From positions 105,634,711 through 105,698,710 of the forward strand of contig CM041295.1 of assembly GCA_023052935.1 (NCBI GenBank): 64,000 nt of DNA, given 5' to 3'. This DNA is from Piezodorus guildinii (lineage: Eukaryota; Arthropoda; Insecta; Hemiptera; Pentatomidae). The translations under genes and the position numbers were made by a program. Shown one piece after another: positions 12,665 through 23,020 of the stretch. Numbering within the stretch: position 1 is the stretch's first letter; each line of letters starts with the position of its first letter. Below the pieces are notes generated by a model. That model saw only the letters and a program-made list of their open reading frames with translations. It had not been told where the DNA came from and made no database searches.

Positions 12665-13500
12665 TCAATATATATAGTGATGTAGGATTCCCAGTGAGTC
12701 CAAGATTATGGTCTCCGCCATGTTTTGCATCTCATTTTTTCCGAGTCCATAGTTCTCTAAAAATAATCCAGTGGCTACTGGAATGGTCCCCCTGCTTCCG
12801 AACCAAAGTCCCACGACTTTAAATTCCCTTCCACCGAACCCTTCACGAAATTTTTCCCTCAGGTATGGAATACATTTTGTATAAATGTTCTCTTTCTCCT
12901 CTTCAATCCTCTTGCCTTGTTCCTGGTCATTTGTTTCATATCTGATAGTGGAGTCCACTATCAATGCTTCATTTTTTGTGGCACTAAATGCCAAGATATC
13001 CACAAATCTTGTCGACCCATCTGTATCAAGGCAAAAAACTTCCTGAAAACATTTATACTTTTTCAATTCCAAAAGCTCTGCTATTTCTTTCTTTATTCGG
13101 TCGTGCCGGCGGGTAACGAGAAGCATGTTATGTGGACATTTTCAAAACACATGTGAAGGGGTTTCTAACTCTCGACCGCATCTGCGGCAGAGGGGTCCAA
13201 CAGCTTCGTTCGAACCAGGGACTACACGAAGTGGTACGTAGCTTATGTTCAATTTGAGTGCGTTGGTCCACTCTGATCCTGTTAAAATTTTTCGATCGAA
13301 CATAAACCTGTTTACGCTCGGGTTGGCTTTAAAATGGACCACGCCTACAACCTGCCACTTGCACTGGCTCCACTCCTCAAAAGACTTTTCCCTCAAGAAT
13401 TGTCTCACTCTCTTTACCGTGAGAGGGGCCTCCATATCATTTCACTCAATCCGCAGTAGTACGGTGTACTCGCTGATCTCCTCCGTTAAGTTGAAGATAT
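12665..13500 (-). pseudogene. R2-group LINE, C-terminal zinc knuckle and restriction-like endonuclease
   Basis: Minus-strand reading from 13435 down to 12665 stays in one frame apart from a TGA at 13139-13141. First comes a linker (MEAPLTVKRVRQFLREKS...). Then comes a Cys-His knuckle, CRRCGRELETPSHVF before the stop and KCPHN after it, fitting C-x2-C-x8-H-x4-C. A PD-(D/E)xK-like domain follows, with RFVDILAF and ALIVDSTIRYE. This order is the C-terminus of LINEs with a restriction-like endonuclease (R2, NeSL and relatives). The stop lies inside the knuckle. Another TGA precedes 13435, with related sequence up to about 13500. The reverse transcriptase is not present nearby. Confidence 0.75.
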
Positions 13501-13629
13501 TTTGAAATATTTTTTAGTTAAGTTTTTATGCATCAATTTCAATCGAGATTCCTCATCTTTAAGTTGTATTTTGCTTGCTTAAAATAGAAGGGGGGAAAAA
13601 ATTAATTTTCGTCATTTAATGATTTTTAT

Positions 13630-13815
13630 TTCCAAAAAAGAAAATCCGCTGCATAGACTGTTAACAAAATTTTGACATCATGCGTTTGACGATAATGACT
13701 TAGGAGAAAGCACCATCCGTAAGTGGTTTGTTCAGTTCAGAACCGGAAATTTTGACTTGGAATACACAAAGTGCTCGGGTCGTCCTTCAGCTGTTGATGA
13801 TGACCAAATTTAAGC
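13630..13815 (+). mobile_element. mariner transposase N-terminal fragment
   Basis: Plus-strand translation yields GESTIRKWFVQFRTGNFDL followed by GRPSAVDDDQI. These match the second helix-turn-helix and the GRP linker motif of mariner transposases. Reading ends in a TAA just after the motif. Catalytic DDD sequence is absent here. A catalytic-domain mariner piece lies at 15985-16370, but it may come from a different copy. Confidence 0.75.
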
Positions 13816-15055
13816 ATAATTGATCAAAAATATTTAATTTTTTATTAAATAAACAAATCATATAATTGATTATATTAGCAAGAATCTGAAGTTTATTTTG
13901 AAATCACCAAAAAAAAACGCAGCGAACTTATTTTACAACCTCATATTTTGAACACATTAGTTCAATTAAAATATTGAATTTTAACCTAATAAATATCTCC
14001 TTTCCTTTTTTAGCTTATCAATAGGTAACTGATGTCATTTCTTCTAATTAAAATATTCTTTTGCTCAGTTTTAAAATATTTTTAAGGACAATATTTTAGA
14101 TTTACGGAATTTGGATCAGGTATGTACTTTACGATTTGTCGTGCTAATATTTCCTTTCGTTTATTAATACAATTGTATTTAGGATAGCTATGACAAGAAA
14201 AGTATAAACTTAAGTCATTGTTTTAAATAATAATTTCAATCTCACCGAAATTCAATCTGATTCTTTTATAATTTTTATGTAGTTTTTTTTTTTGTAAAAA
14301 ATGTCCTACACCTGTACTATAATTTAAATTTAAATTTATTACATATAAGTCATTTAGGCTAATTTATTATAATTAAAAAAAAAACAAAAAAACATTTTGC
14401 TGATAGTAAGGATCTCTCTTCAAAAATCATTATGAATATTTTATCAATTAGTAAATATGTAAATACAGTTTATTTTCTTCTTCAGAATTCATTTTTTATC
14501 ATTGAATTTAAGTTAAAGTTTTAAAATTTATTTTAACAAGGAGGATATATACTGTGTGTATAGCGCGCACCTGGTAATTTCTTTTTAAAATATTGGAATA
14601 CACAGTTTTTTATAGATAAATATAAAAATAACCGATATTATTAGAAGCGATTTTTTTCTAAGCATATGACATGTTCATAGTTTTGAGAAGACGACGTAGG
14701 ACAATAGAGATCGATCCTTCTAAAATCAAAATACATTGTTTATCCAGGTCAAGGGGTAGCATGTCCTTAACTCCTCAAGGTTAAAAGAACTTCATCACAA
14801 ATCAAATATGAATTTTCTTTGACAATCAAAACGTATTAAGTGATCTTAAATGTTTTATTTATAAAACACTTCTGACAGTATGTTGGCCCGTATTAATAAC
14901 ATTCCCTGATGAGAAAATGTTTTTCAATACTTTGGATTTAAAGGCTTTTATCATATCGGTATTTACCAACTTTTGAGGAATATCAACAAGTTTCGGTATA
15001 ACGATGTTGCAAATTTATTGAGGTGATTGAAAAAAAAATTACCTATTTAAATACT
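13816..15055. other. AT-rich DNA, no gene seen
   Basis: Nothing recognisable. It includes long A and T runs. Confidence 0.35.
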
Positions 15056-15059
15056 AAAA

Positions 15060-15630
15060 TGTAGTTTACAGATAAAAACTTCCAAAATGAAGAAGTAGGG
15101 ACAAATTACGGAAGGATTAAAATAACAAACAAATTTAAGTACCTGGGGGAAATTATAAGTAGTATTGGATCGGAGAAAGAATGCGTGAAAGAGAAAATAA
15201 ATAAACTACAAAGAATAAGTAAGCTTTGCGACAAGTAATTTATTTCATAAAAGGCACAAGATAAGACACTACAAACGGTTGTCAAGTCGGTGATACCCTA
15301 CGCATTGGTAACTGCTACTCTCCCCGAACTAAAGGAAATGTAAAGAAATATACTTAGAGTAATTTGCGGCCCGAAAAAGAAGAAGAAATATAAAGAAAGA
15401 TACTAAGAAATAAATGATTTTGAAACGGACATAAGAATAGAAAGATTAGGGTTCTATGGACATATGGCGAGGATGCTCCCAACTAGATTAGATAGAGAAA
15501 TCTTCTATAAAATGAGATGATACAAGAGTGCTGGGGGGTTCATCAAAGAGATGAGGAAAGAAAATGAGAGACTGAAAATAACTGACAAAGACTATTTTAA
15601 TAGAGGTGACAATAGGAAAGGACTAAAAGA
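15060..15630 (+). mobile_element. Degraded LINE reverse transcriptase C-terminal remnant
   Basis: Plus-strand pieces include TNYGRIKITNKFKYLGEIIS (post-palm KYLG motif), VVKSVIPYALVTAT (resembling the VLRPVLTYGxE segment) and RIERLGFYGHMARM (the LxWxGHVxRM tail). Several stops interrupt the reading. Related, equally decayed sequence lies at 35200-35940. Confidence 0.6.
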
Positions 15631-15984
15631 AATTTGAGCCCTTAAAGGAAAGAGAGATGCGATGACTGAGTGGCGGGACTGAAGAAAGAAGGAAGTTACA
15701 ATCGGAGAGAATGAGGAAAAGATGGGAGGAAAGTAAGAAGAGTTGTTCTGGTTATCGTTCTCTAAAGCCGTTTCGTTAAACAAAATGTCTCCTACACCAA
15801 ATTTCTCCTAACTACCAGCCCACTTGAACTCACTAACCTTTAATTTCCATCATTATAAAGGTAAAAAAAAAATTGTTTCCTCTAGGTTCCCTAGGTAGAG
15901 CCTCTTTTGTGTGGCTTGGTCCTGAAATAATTCTGATAAGGAACAATCTCAATATATGAACTGCATCGTGGCAGGTGTCAAAAC
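15631..15984. other. No gene recognised
   Basis: A-rich then mixed DNA. A minus-strand frame at 15592-15783 is a shadow of the LINE remnant. Confidence 0.3.
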
Positions 15985-16370
15985 TTAGCTGTAAAACATA
16001 TCATATATTATCATGTGCCGACCACGGCTCAAAACGAAATTTGGGTATTTGACGATGAGGATACACCTGTGACTGTCAGAAAACCTAGAATAATAAAGGA
16101 AATAATGATCGCTGTATTTTTCAGATCCAACTGAATGGTTGAGTGTGTCGTTATGGACATGCAGTGCCTATAGAGTCATAGAGTCCATGACAAACCTCCG
16201 ACCAAAGTCGAGAATACATAATTGGTACCTCCACCATGACAACTTACCAGTTCATCATCCAGAGCCTCCAGTAGGTATTTGGCCACTACTGAACTGGAAC
16301 TTCCAGACCTCATTTCCTGCGACTCTACACTGTTCCCGCATGTGAAAGTGAAGATGAAAGGAAAACGTTT
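15985..16370 (+). mobile_element. mariner transposase remnant, catalytic domain pieces
   Basis: The region contains WVFDDEDTPVTVRKPRIIKE with IMIAVFF, like the mariner stretch before the second Asp. It then has NWYLHHDNLPVH, matching the W-x-L-HHDNAPAH catalytic motif, and CDSTLFPHVKVKMKGKRF, matching the CDxFLFPKLK block before the last catalytic Asp. The pieces are in different frames with stops between them. The expected Asp-Phe of the last block reads Asp-Ser-Thr. Confidence 0.75.
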
Positions 16371-16482
16371 TTTCTTGTGGCAATGACCTTTTGCTGGCTG
16401 AGGACAAGATTATGCATCTCGGTTGAAGCTTAAAAGCGCTGTCTATTCGTTCTGTATAAAAAATATTTTTAAAAAGCTTATG

Positions 16483-17081
16483 GGTCAATCCATTGAAAAT
16501 TGTCCAATTTACTCTAATTTATTCGCTCAACATTTTTGATTTCATGAATTTTTTACCAGTTATTCTCTATACTTTCCTAAATATCAAAAACGTGGATAAA
16601 ATATTTGTAGATATAAAAAGGATTATGTTCTCAAGATCGAAAATTTATCACCAAGCAGGACTACGACTTAGCTATATAAGAAAAAGTAATCAAGGGTGAG
16701 TCTCTTTTCCTTTATTAACTTTTAACTCGCTAAAAGTGACGTTTTTGTATCTTTTCGAGAATTTTTTTAACCTCGTACTTCACTATAAGTTCGGGAATAA
16801 GTTGTGAGGAAAAATAATATGGAGGCATATCGTTATCTTATTATTAGTTTTTATTTTCATTTGATATCTGCATAATTACCAGAGTTGGAAAGATTTTTTC
16901 GACACGTTTTCAGCTTTTCGCGAATCTCACTTAAAACGTCTACGAGAGTAAAAGTATTAGTCAGAAAAATATTTTATCCACGGTTTTATATTCAAGAAAG
17001 AGCAGAGAATAACTGGGGGGAAAATCGTGAAAATCAAGAAAGTTGAGTGGCAAAGGATGGACGATTTCGTATGGATTGACC
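16483..17081. repeat. Repeat B copy with short terminal inverted repeats
   Basis: It begins GGGTCAATCCATTG (16482) and ends ATGGATTGACC (17071-17081), giving inverted ends of about 11 bp. Internal blocks shared with 39480-39735 include ttatttgatatctgcata, cttaaaacgtct, a tccacggttttatattc-like block and gaaaatcaagaa. No protein is encoded. It looks like a MITE or non-autonomous DNA transposon. The flanks do not show a clear target duplication. Confidence 0.6.
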
Positions 17082-17525
17082 TTAAGGGCAAAACCCCTTA
17101 TTCATTAAGAAATCGAATAGATAAATAACATACCAGCTGAAGGCTGTTTCGTCTAGGGGAGAAATAAATTGAGAAAACTCATACTGTGTTTATCTCTCTA
17201 AAACACACAATTAATGTGTAATCTACAATAAGAAGGTTTTATACTTCGTTGCTTTTGAATGGGAGCTATAATCAGAAGGTTTGATGCCTAAATGTTTTGA
17301 CATGATTTGGTATTAGAAGCTTGACATATTGATTTAGTTGTTTACTAAAGGCCACCAACAGGTATTGTGTCCAATGTCAGGTGGTCATTCGCTTCATAAA
17401 TCATATTGAATAATAATAATTTAATTTAATAATAGTAATATCTCCAAAGAAAAACTTAGTTTCTTCATCATATATTCGAGATATGATCATCGACGAACTG
17501 AAGGCTAAAAATGACATCATTGCCG
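17082..17525. other. No gene recognised
   Basis: Unique-looking AT-rich DNA between repeats B and A. Confidence 0.3.
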
Positions 17526-17534
17526 TAATTGAAA

Positions 17535-18500
17535 GTAAAAAAAAATCTGGTGAGGGGAACACACGACTTTCACTTACCTCCGTTTTTAAAATCGATAAAA
17601 GAATTTACAAATACAGTGAGAGATAAATACGAATGAAACCATTAAAGAACTAATTAAATGGAATTTCTGTAGAAACATGTGTTTTGTTAAAAAATCTATT
17701 ATTCTCGTATTATCATCTAGAATTATCACTTAGTTTTATCGGTTTTTCATCACTCTCTATTAACTTTTAAAAGCTTGTGTATAAGATAATATTTCGTCTA
17801 AAATCTATAGCTTTCCAACGAGATATCATGCATGTATACTGTTCTTATGTTCAAAAACATAAAATTGCATTTAAAAAAATTTTTTGTTTAGTTTTCTCCT
17901 TCAGTTGTTTTCCAAATTCGCTCAACTTGTATATTTAGCTGTTATTCGCCAACGCTAACAAGATAATATGGTTATTTTAATAAAAATATACAAAATTAAA
18001 GATAGTTTAGAGGAAGAAAATTTAAATTATCAGCATTTAAGTCCCATCAGACTATTTCAATCAGAATGAAACCTACGTGATATTAAGGCCCGTTAAATTT
18101 TACATCGATATAGCTAGTTTAATCAAAATCTTTAAAGCCGTTTTTGAGAAAATCGTGAAAAGATGCAAAATGCACGGTATAAAGTGGCTCATCTGTTCAG
18201 CTGATTTTGATGAAAAAGGTTTTGTAACGTCTCGGGTGTATAATTGTTTTAAATATGAAATTTCAGTTTCATACGCACGGGAGTTACCACACACACACAC
18301 ACACACACAAAAACCACATAGACCTTTTTTCGAGACATTATAGGTTATTTGTTTTTATTAGGTTATTTATATTTTTAGGTTATTTGGACTCAGGGGACCC
18401 TAGAACGAGTATTTCCGTTGAAAACTGGAATTCGAAAATTTTGCGATCGCAATGCTTTCTCTCACTATATATTTCATATATAGGTAAGTGAAAGTAATAA
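17535..18500 (-). repeat. Repeat A copy, - orientation, near full length
   Basis: It starts with the complement of the family 3' end (aatctggtgaggggaacaca, then actttcacttacctccg) and finishes at tatataggtaagtgaaagt (18479-18496). The conserved blocks appear in reverse order relative to 4574-5290. A (CA)n tract at about 18289-18308 lies where other copies have gtgtgtgtgtggt. The ends ACTTTCACTTACC and GGTAAGTGAAAGT form an inverted pair. Confidence 0.75.
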
Positions 18501-18888
18501 AATAAAATCAGGTTAATAATTAATTGTTGTATCGCATTGAAATTTCGGTTACAAGATACTTTTAACCTTCGAGTTTTAGAATACACAATACATCTGGTCT
18601 TGAAAATCGATAGCGTTGACATTGAACTGAATTGAAAATGCAGTCTTAATATTTATATGGATAGTTATTCTATTGTTTATTGGATAACCTTGCATGCTGC
18701 AAGTTAGCTAAACTTCTTGGAGTTGTTAAATTAATAGTTCAACATTCTGCTAGTTAAATTACATTTCATACACTTACATTTTTTTACATTCACTTACCTA
18801 TATGTGAATACATATATAGTAATATATAGTATATACATATATATATATACATATATACTATGTATATATACTATATACATATATAGTA
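18501..18888. other. No gene recognised; TA-rich at right end
   Basis: Spacer between two oppositely oriented repeat A copies. The tract 18800-18888 is alternating TA with imperfect palindromes. Confidence 0.3.
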
Positions 18889-19196
18889 AAGGAAAGTATA
18901 GTCATCGTGAAAATTTTCAAATTCCAGTTTTCAACTGAAATACATGTTTTAAGGTCTCCTGAGTTCAAATGACCAAGTCCCACAAAAAAGTACGTTTGTC
19001 CGTGTGAATGTAGTAAGTGTAGAGCGAAAAAGATACGTTGTATAAAACTGAAATTTAATATTTTAGGAATATATGTGCCTGAGACGTCTCAGCAACATTT
19101 CTATCAAAATCGGCTAACCAGACGAGGCACTTTATACCATGCATTTTGCACTTTATTACGATAAAGTCAAAAACGGCTCTTACGATTTTGATCAAA

Positions 19197-19197
<1 letters not shown>

Positions 19198-19266
<69 letters not shown>
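19198..19266. repeat. (AT)n microsatellite inside repeat A
   Basis: A pure TA run of about 66 bases at the position where other copies read tctatatatcgatg. A short TA tract in the repeat has probably expanded. Confidence 0.95.
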
Positions 19267-19271
<5 letters not shown>

Positions 19272-19476
19272 TGAAATTTGATGGGCTTTAATATGATGTA
19301 GGTCTCATTCTGATTGAAATAGTTTGACTGGGCTTAAATGCCGATAATTTAAATTTTTTGTCTCTAAAGTATCTTCAATTTTGTTAGCATTGATAAAATA
19401 AATAAAAAACCGGCTAAATATGTAAGTTCGATGAATTTGATAAACAACTGAAAGATAAAAGAGCAAAAGGACTTTT

Positions 19477-20180
19477 TTTTTTTTTTTTAAACACATTTAT
19501 TGATATTTACAACTGTATTAAATAAAAATACATCTAGTAAATGTGATGGTAATATACAAAACTGTCATGAAAAACGTGTAGAGACACTACCCAGTGGCAG
19601 CACTCTAAAAATATTTTAAACTAGAAGGTCCCGGGGCCATTTCCTTTTCAGGCGCCTCGGAGGATTATCCGGAATTGAAGTGGAAGAAAGGATTGAAACT
19701 AGTGGGTTAGAGTGAGAATGGAGTTTGTCATGAAAGGATTGATACCTGGTCCGGGCCAAATCAGTAACATAGGGAACATTAAGGTCTTTATGGATAAGTT
19801 TATTCGTGACAAAGTAAGGAGCGTTGAGGATTTTACGAAGGATTTTGGATTGTAAGGATTGGATGCGGGAAGAATTTGATGGTTTAGTAGAGCCCCAAAG
19901 CTCTACTCCGTAAGTCCAGATTGGTCTTATAATAGTCATGTAGATGAGCCTTTTGTAGTTAAGAGGAAGGTTTGATCGTTTGTCTAGTAAGTGTTGAAGT
20001 AGCCTAAAGCGGCGAGCAGTTTCTTGTCGTTTTAGTCGTGTATGTGGATTCCAAGTTAGGCGTTTGTCAAGAAGAAGTCCTAGGTATCGGATCTGTTCAA
20101 CAGGAACTAGTTGAGTGTTATTAAAGGATACTTTAGGGCAGGAAGTCAAAGGTTTACGGCGAAGGGTAAAAAAAAAGAAA
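19477..20180 (-). mobile_element. 5'-truncated Jockey LINE insertion with 12-bp target duplication
   Basis: aaaaggactttt stands on both sides (19465-19476 and 20181-20192). On the minus strand the insert reads reverse transcriptase thumb and C-terminus, then the 3' signature aatacagttgtaaatatcaa and a poly-A tail (poly-T on the plus strand, 19473-19488). It is a textbook target-primed insertion: 5' truncation, A tail and duplication. Confidence 0.9.
19616..20170 (-). pseudogene. Jockey reverse transcriptase, C-terminal part only
   Basis: About 185 codons run without a stop on the minus strand, from FTLRRKPLTSCPKVSFNN through EQIRYLGLLLDKRLTWNPHT, TIIRPIWTYGVELWGSTK and the terminal RRLKRKWPRDLLV. 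The palm with YADD is missing because the copy is 5'-truncated. The undisturbed frame suggests a recent insertion. It cannot be an active enzyme. Confidence 0.85.
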
Positions 20181-20300
20181 AAAAGGACTTTTAAATGTAA
20201 TTTTTGTTGTTTTTAAGATTAGAACGGTAACAACATGTATAATATACCTTTCGAAAGAGAAATATTTTAGAAAAAATAATATGCTACACTAAGTTGTAAA

Positions 20301-20860
20301 ATGTAGTGGGAAAGTGAAGAATAAGACATCAACTTATTCCTGATTATTATACGTAACAATTTAATAATATTATATTACTTAATCTATTCCAACGAAACAA
20401 AATACATTTTTTATTTAAATTAACTTAAAACTCTTTTCAACTGTAAGTTTATTTAATAGTTCTTAAATTAATTTCAACAACCAAGGTAAGTTTTCGTGTG
20501 TTGGCATTACCAGAATTTTTTCTTTTCAAAACTAGAGAAATTCTGTAATTGGTATTATTCATATTGAATGAGAAATTTATTCCGCAATTGTTTGATCCGT
20601 AATAAATTAGTTGACTTGCGTGAGCAGCCCGACACGCTTGGATCAATAATCCTTCAACATTTCAACCTTGAAAGATGTGTTAACCTTAAATTATTATTGA
20701 TAAGTCCCGCATTGCATTTATCAATTGTCTCCTATTAAACTATAATGGAACAGTATTAATGAGACTAATTAAAATACAATCAACGACTTATATTATTTAA
20801 GTAGTGGGCTCGCCCTGCGTGTACCGGTCCAATTTGAATTGGACGTCATTTATGTTTAAA
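20301..20860. other. No gene recognised
   Basis: AT-rich DNA. The stretch 20815-20880 (with the palindrome ccaatttgaattgg) weakly resembles 32120-32215 and may be a small dispersed repeat. Confidence 0.3.
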
Positions 20861-20869
20861 AAAGCATAG

Positions 20870-22065
20870 TTTAAGAGTTTATCACTTTAGTACTTTGTCG
20901 CAAGAAAATATGTTTATTTTATAACGTCTATCCCAACTACGAACTTGTCGCATCCGATATAAATGAAAATAATTATAAAATTGGCATCAAAGGAAGAATT
21001 AGTGATCTTTTGCTGGAATTAAACTTAAACGTAAATAATATTTTAAGTTTGAACGACTTTTTATTCGATCTATGGGATACGAATTTTATCCGAATTGACA
21101 CAACCCTTACAAAAAAAGGGAAATCTTTTGAAGATCGCGTCTTTATGAAAAGCTATTTTTTGGAATTGAAAGAGAAATATAATAATTTTTCTATAATATA
21201 TACCGATGCATCAAAAGTAAGTGATGAAGTTGGATGTGCTGTGGTAAGTGATACAATTAATCTCAGGTTCATATTACCCGGAATGAACTGCATATTTACT
21301 GGAGAACTGTTTGCAATATATAAAGCCTTGGAGGTAGTCAAGACAATGAATGACAATTACTTGCTCATAGTGACGGACTCATTAAGTTCACTTAAAGCAA
21401 TCGCTGATACAAAATCAAACAATTCCCTAGTAAGGGAAATAACTAATTGTTTGGCGATTGCAAGAAAATTTCAACAAAAAAGTTGTACTTGCATGGGTCC
21501 CGTCGCATTGCGGTATTGTGGGAAATGATGTAGCCGACAGAGAAGCAAACAGGGCGAGGCTGAATGAACCTGCGACTGAAAATGTAAACATAACCACAGC
21601 AGAAGAGTGGAAGAGGCATTGCAGGAAGACCATTATTAACAAGTGGAAAACTGAATGGGCTACTTCCAGTACTAAACTGACAGAGATAAAGCAAGATGTA
21701 TCTCCTTGGACCACATCATGTAGAAAAAGTAGAAAGGAAGAGGTAGTGCTAGCAAGGCTGAGGATATTCCATACAGCCTTTACACACGGATATTTAATGA
21801 GAAGCCTGGATCCGCCATTCTGTGATACATGTAACACAACACTGACCATAAAACACATTGTAACATCATGCACACTGTACACTGACAACAGAACAAGATA
21901 TAACATACCTTCAAACTTAAAAGAAGCATTACGAAATGATGAAGACATAATGCTAAGACTTTTTGAGTTTTTTAAAGACATTGGTCTGTTAAACTAAATA
22001 TAAACGTAGAGACTCGAGACCCGCTAATGACCCGAAAGGATAGATGCGGAATAGCAAATAAATAA
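20870..22065 (+). mobile_element. 5'-truncated LINE with RNase H domain (I/R1-like) and AAATA tail
   Basis: The coding part carries an RNase H domain and a C-terminal Cys-His region. A short 3' end follows (gctaatgacccgaaagg) with an aaataaataaata tail at about 22055-22068. The 5' half of the element (endonuclease and reverse transcriptase) is absent. The RNase H domain together with the tail fits I- or R1-group LINEs. Confidence 0.75.
20893..21997 (+). pseudogene. LINE RNase H and C-terminal domain, one frameshift
   Basis: The first frame, about 20893-21480, includes IIYTDASK (first catalytic Asp), FTGELFAIYKAL (catalytic Glu) and LLIVTDSLSSLKAI (second Asp). The second frame, about 21476-21997, includes VVLAWVPSHCGIVGNDVADR (His and final Asp). 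It then has LARLRIFHTAFTHGYLM and the Cys-His cluster CDTCNTTLTIKHIVTSC, and ends with TAA at 21997. All four RNase H acidic residues are present. The frames meet at an A6 run (21476-21481), where a one-base length change explains the break. Confidence 0.85.
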
Positions 22066-22628
22066 ATATTCATTATAATATTTATTCATCGGCAGAGATG
22101 AGAAAAATAAATTGTTTAAAACTAAAATTAGTTCAGTTTATTTGTTTTTAATTTTAAAGTGAAGCATAGATTACAGGGAATTTAACTCTCACATCTAAAG
22201 AAAACTTGATTTTCAAGAACTAAAGAAAGAAAAAAGGTTCCCCTCCAATTAGGTTTATTACTATTTTATGTTTCAAATGAACTATTTAAAATATATTTCA
22301 ATTTAGTTACCATTGGAATGTCATTTATTTCACTGTGAAACGTGTTTTAGAAAATAATTTAATAGTTAAAATAATTAATAACAATGTTAGTTTATGGATT
22401 TGTAACAACATTCCATTTATTTTCGAAACTTACATACGATATATATTTTGAATCCTATCCTAGTTAAAAGAAATGTCAATAGTTAAGAATCCTTTGAAAG
22501 AGAATGGCAAAAACTTAAAATGATTAAAACAGTCCTTAAAATATAAAAATCGGGCATATCCTTCAAAATAATAAAATTAGTCTTTTTCGTGCGTAACCCA
22601 CCCTTCCTCCCTTATTTAGACAGTTAGG
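22066..22628. repeat. Dispersed repeat C segment
   Basis: Blocks such as ttcatcggcagagatgagaa and ttagtttatggatttgtaa recur with changes near 33480-33600 and 38915-39010, so this is a dispersed family of unknown type. The stretch 22440-22560 is also repeated at 22862-22990. Confidence 0.45.
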
Positions 22629-22735
22629 GCACGTTTATTCTGCAGGCGTTTTGGGGCCTGGGGCCGTAGCGGGCTCTATATAATTCTATAGACACGCTAC
22701 CGCTCCAGTATAAATGCGCCTTTAGACTGATGCTA
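22629..22735. repeat. Small MITE-like element
   Basis: It begins ttagggcacgtttattctgc and ends agtataaatgcgcctttag; the ends are imperfect inverted repeats. The inner block gccgtagcgggctc and its partner gctaccgctccag can pair. The segment is clearly more GC-rich than its flanks. A relative in the opposite orientation is at 38128-38262. Confidence 0.6.
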
Positions 22736-23020
22736 TTTCGGACCGATTCTTGCTATGGGAAGAGAGTTGCCTTATTAAAAAGTATTCCTTTTAGGGTGGT
22801 AATCCTAGTTACCTCTAAAATACATCGAAGGTGAATCGCCTATAAATGGAGGTTTCCTTCCATTTCGAATCGTATCCTACTTGCCAAAAATGTCAATCGT
22901 TAAGAATCCTTTGGAATGAATGGAGAATTTAAATTGAAAAAAAAGAAGATTAAAATGGACCTTGAAATATGAAAATCGGTCTTGCTCTTCGAAATAGTAA
23001 AATTGCACCCAATGTATATA
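22736..23020. repeat. Second copy of the 22440-22560 segment
   Basis: The word tcaatcgttaagaatccttt at 22890-22910 matches tcaatagttaagaatccttt at 22475-22495. Matching continues through ttaaaat, gaaaatcgg and aatagtaaaatt. The two copies flank the MITE-like element. Confidence 0.55.

Larger units (their letters stand above)
18889..20300 (+). repeat. Repeat A copy, + orientation, split by a Jockey insertion
   Basis: The left part, 18889-19476, has the usual order of family blocks (gtgaaaattttcaaattcc, ttgcac, tcgatgtgaaatttgatggg). The right part resumes at 20181 with ttttaaatgtaatttttg and an atatacctttcgaaagagaaa block, matching the family downstream of the same point. The interruption is a Jockey-family LINE in minus orientation. 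Confidence 0.75.

Noticed and set aside
21427..21981. 184-residue minus-strand open frame
   Set aside because: It is the shadow of the LINE RNase H and C-terminal region, which carries clear motifs on the plus strand.
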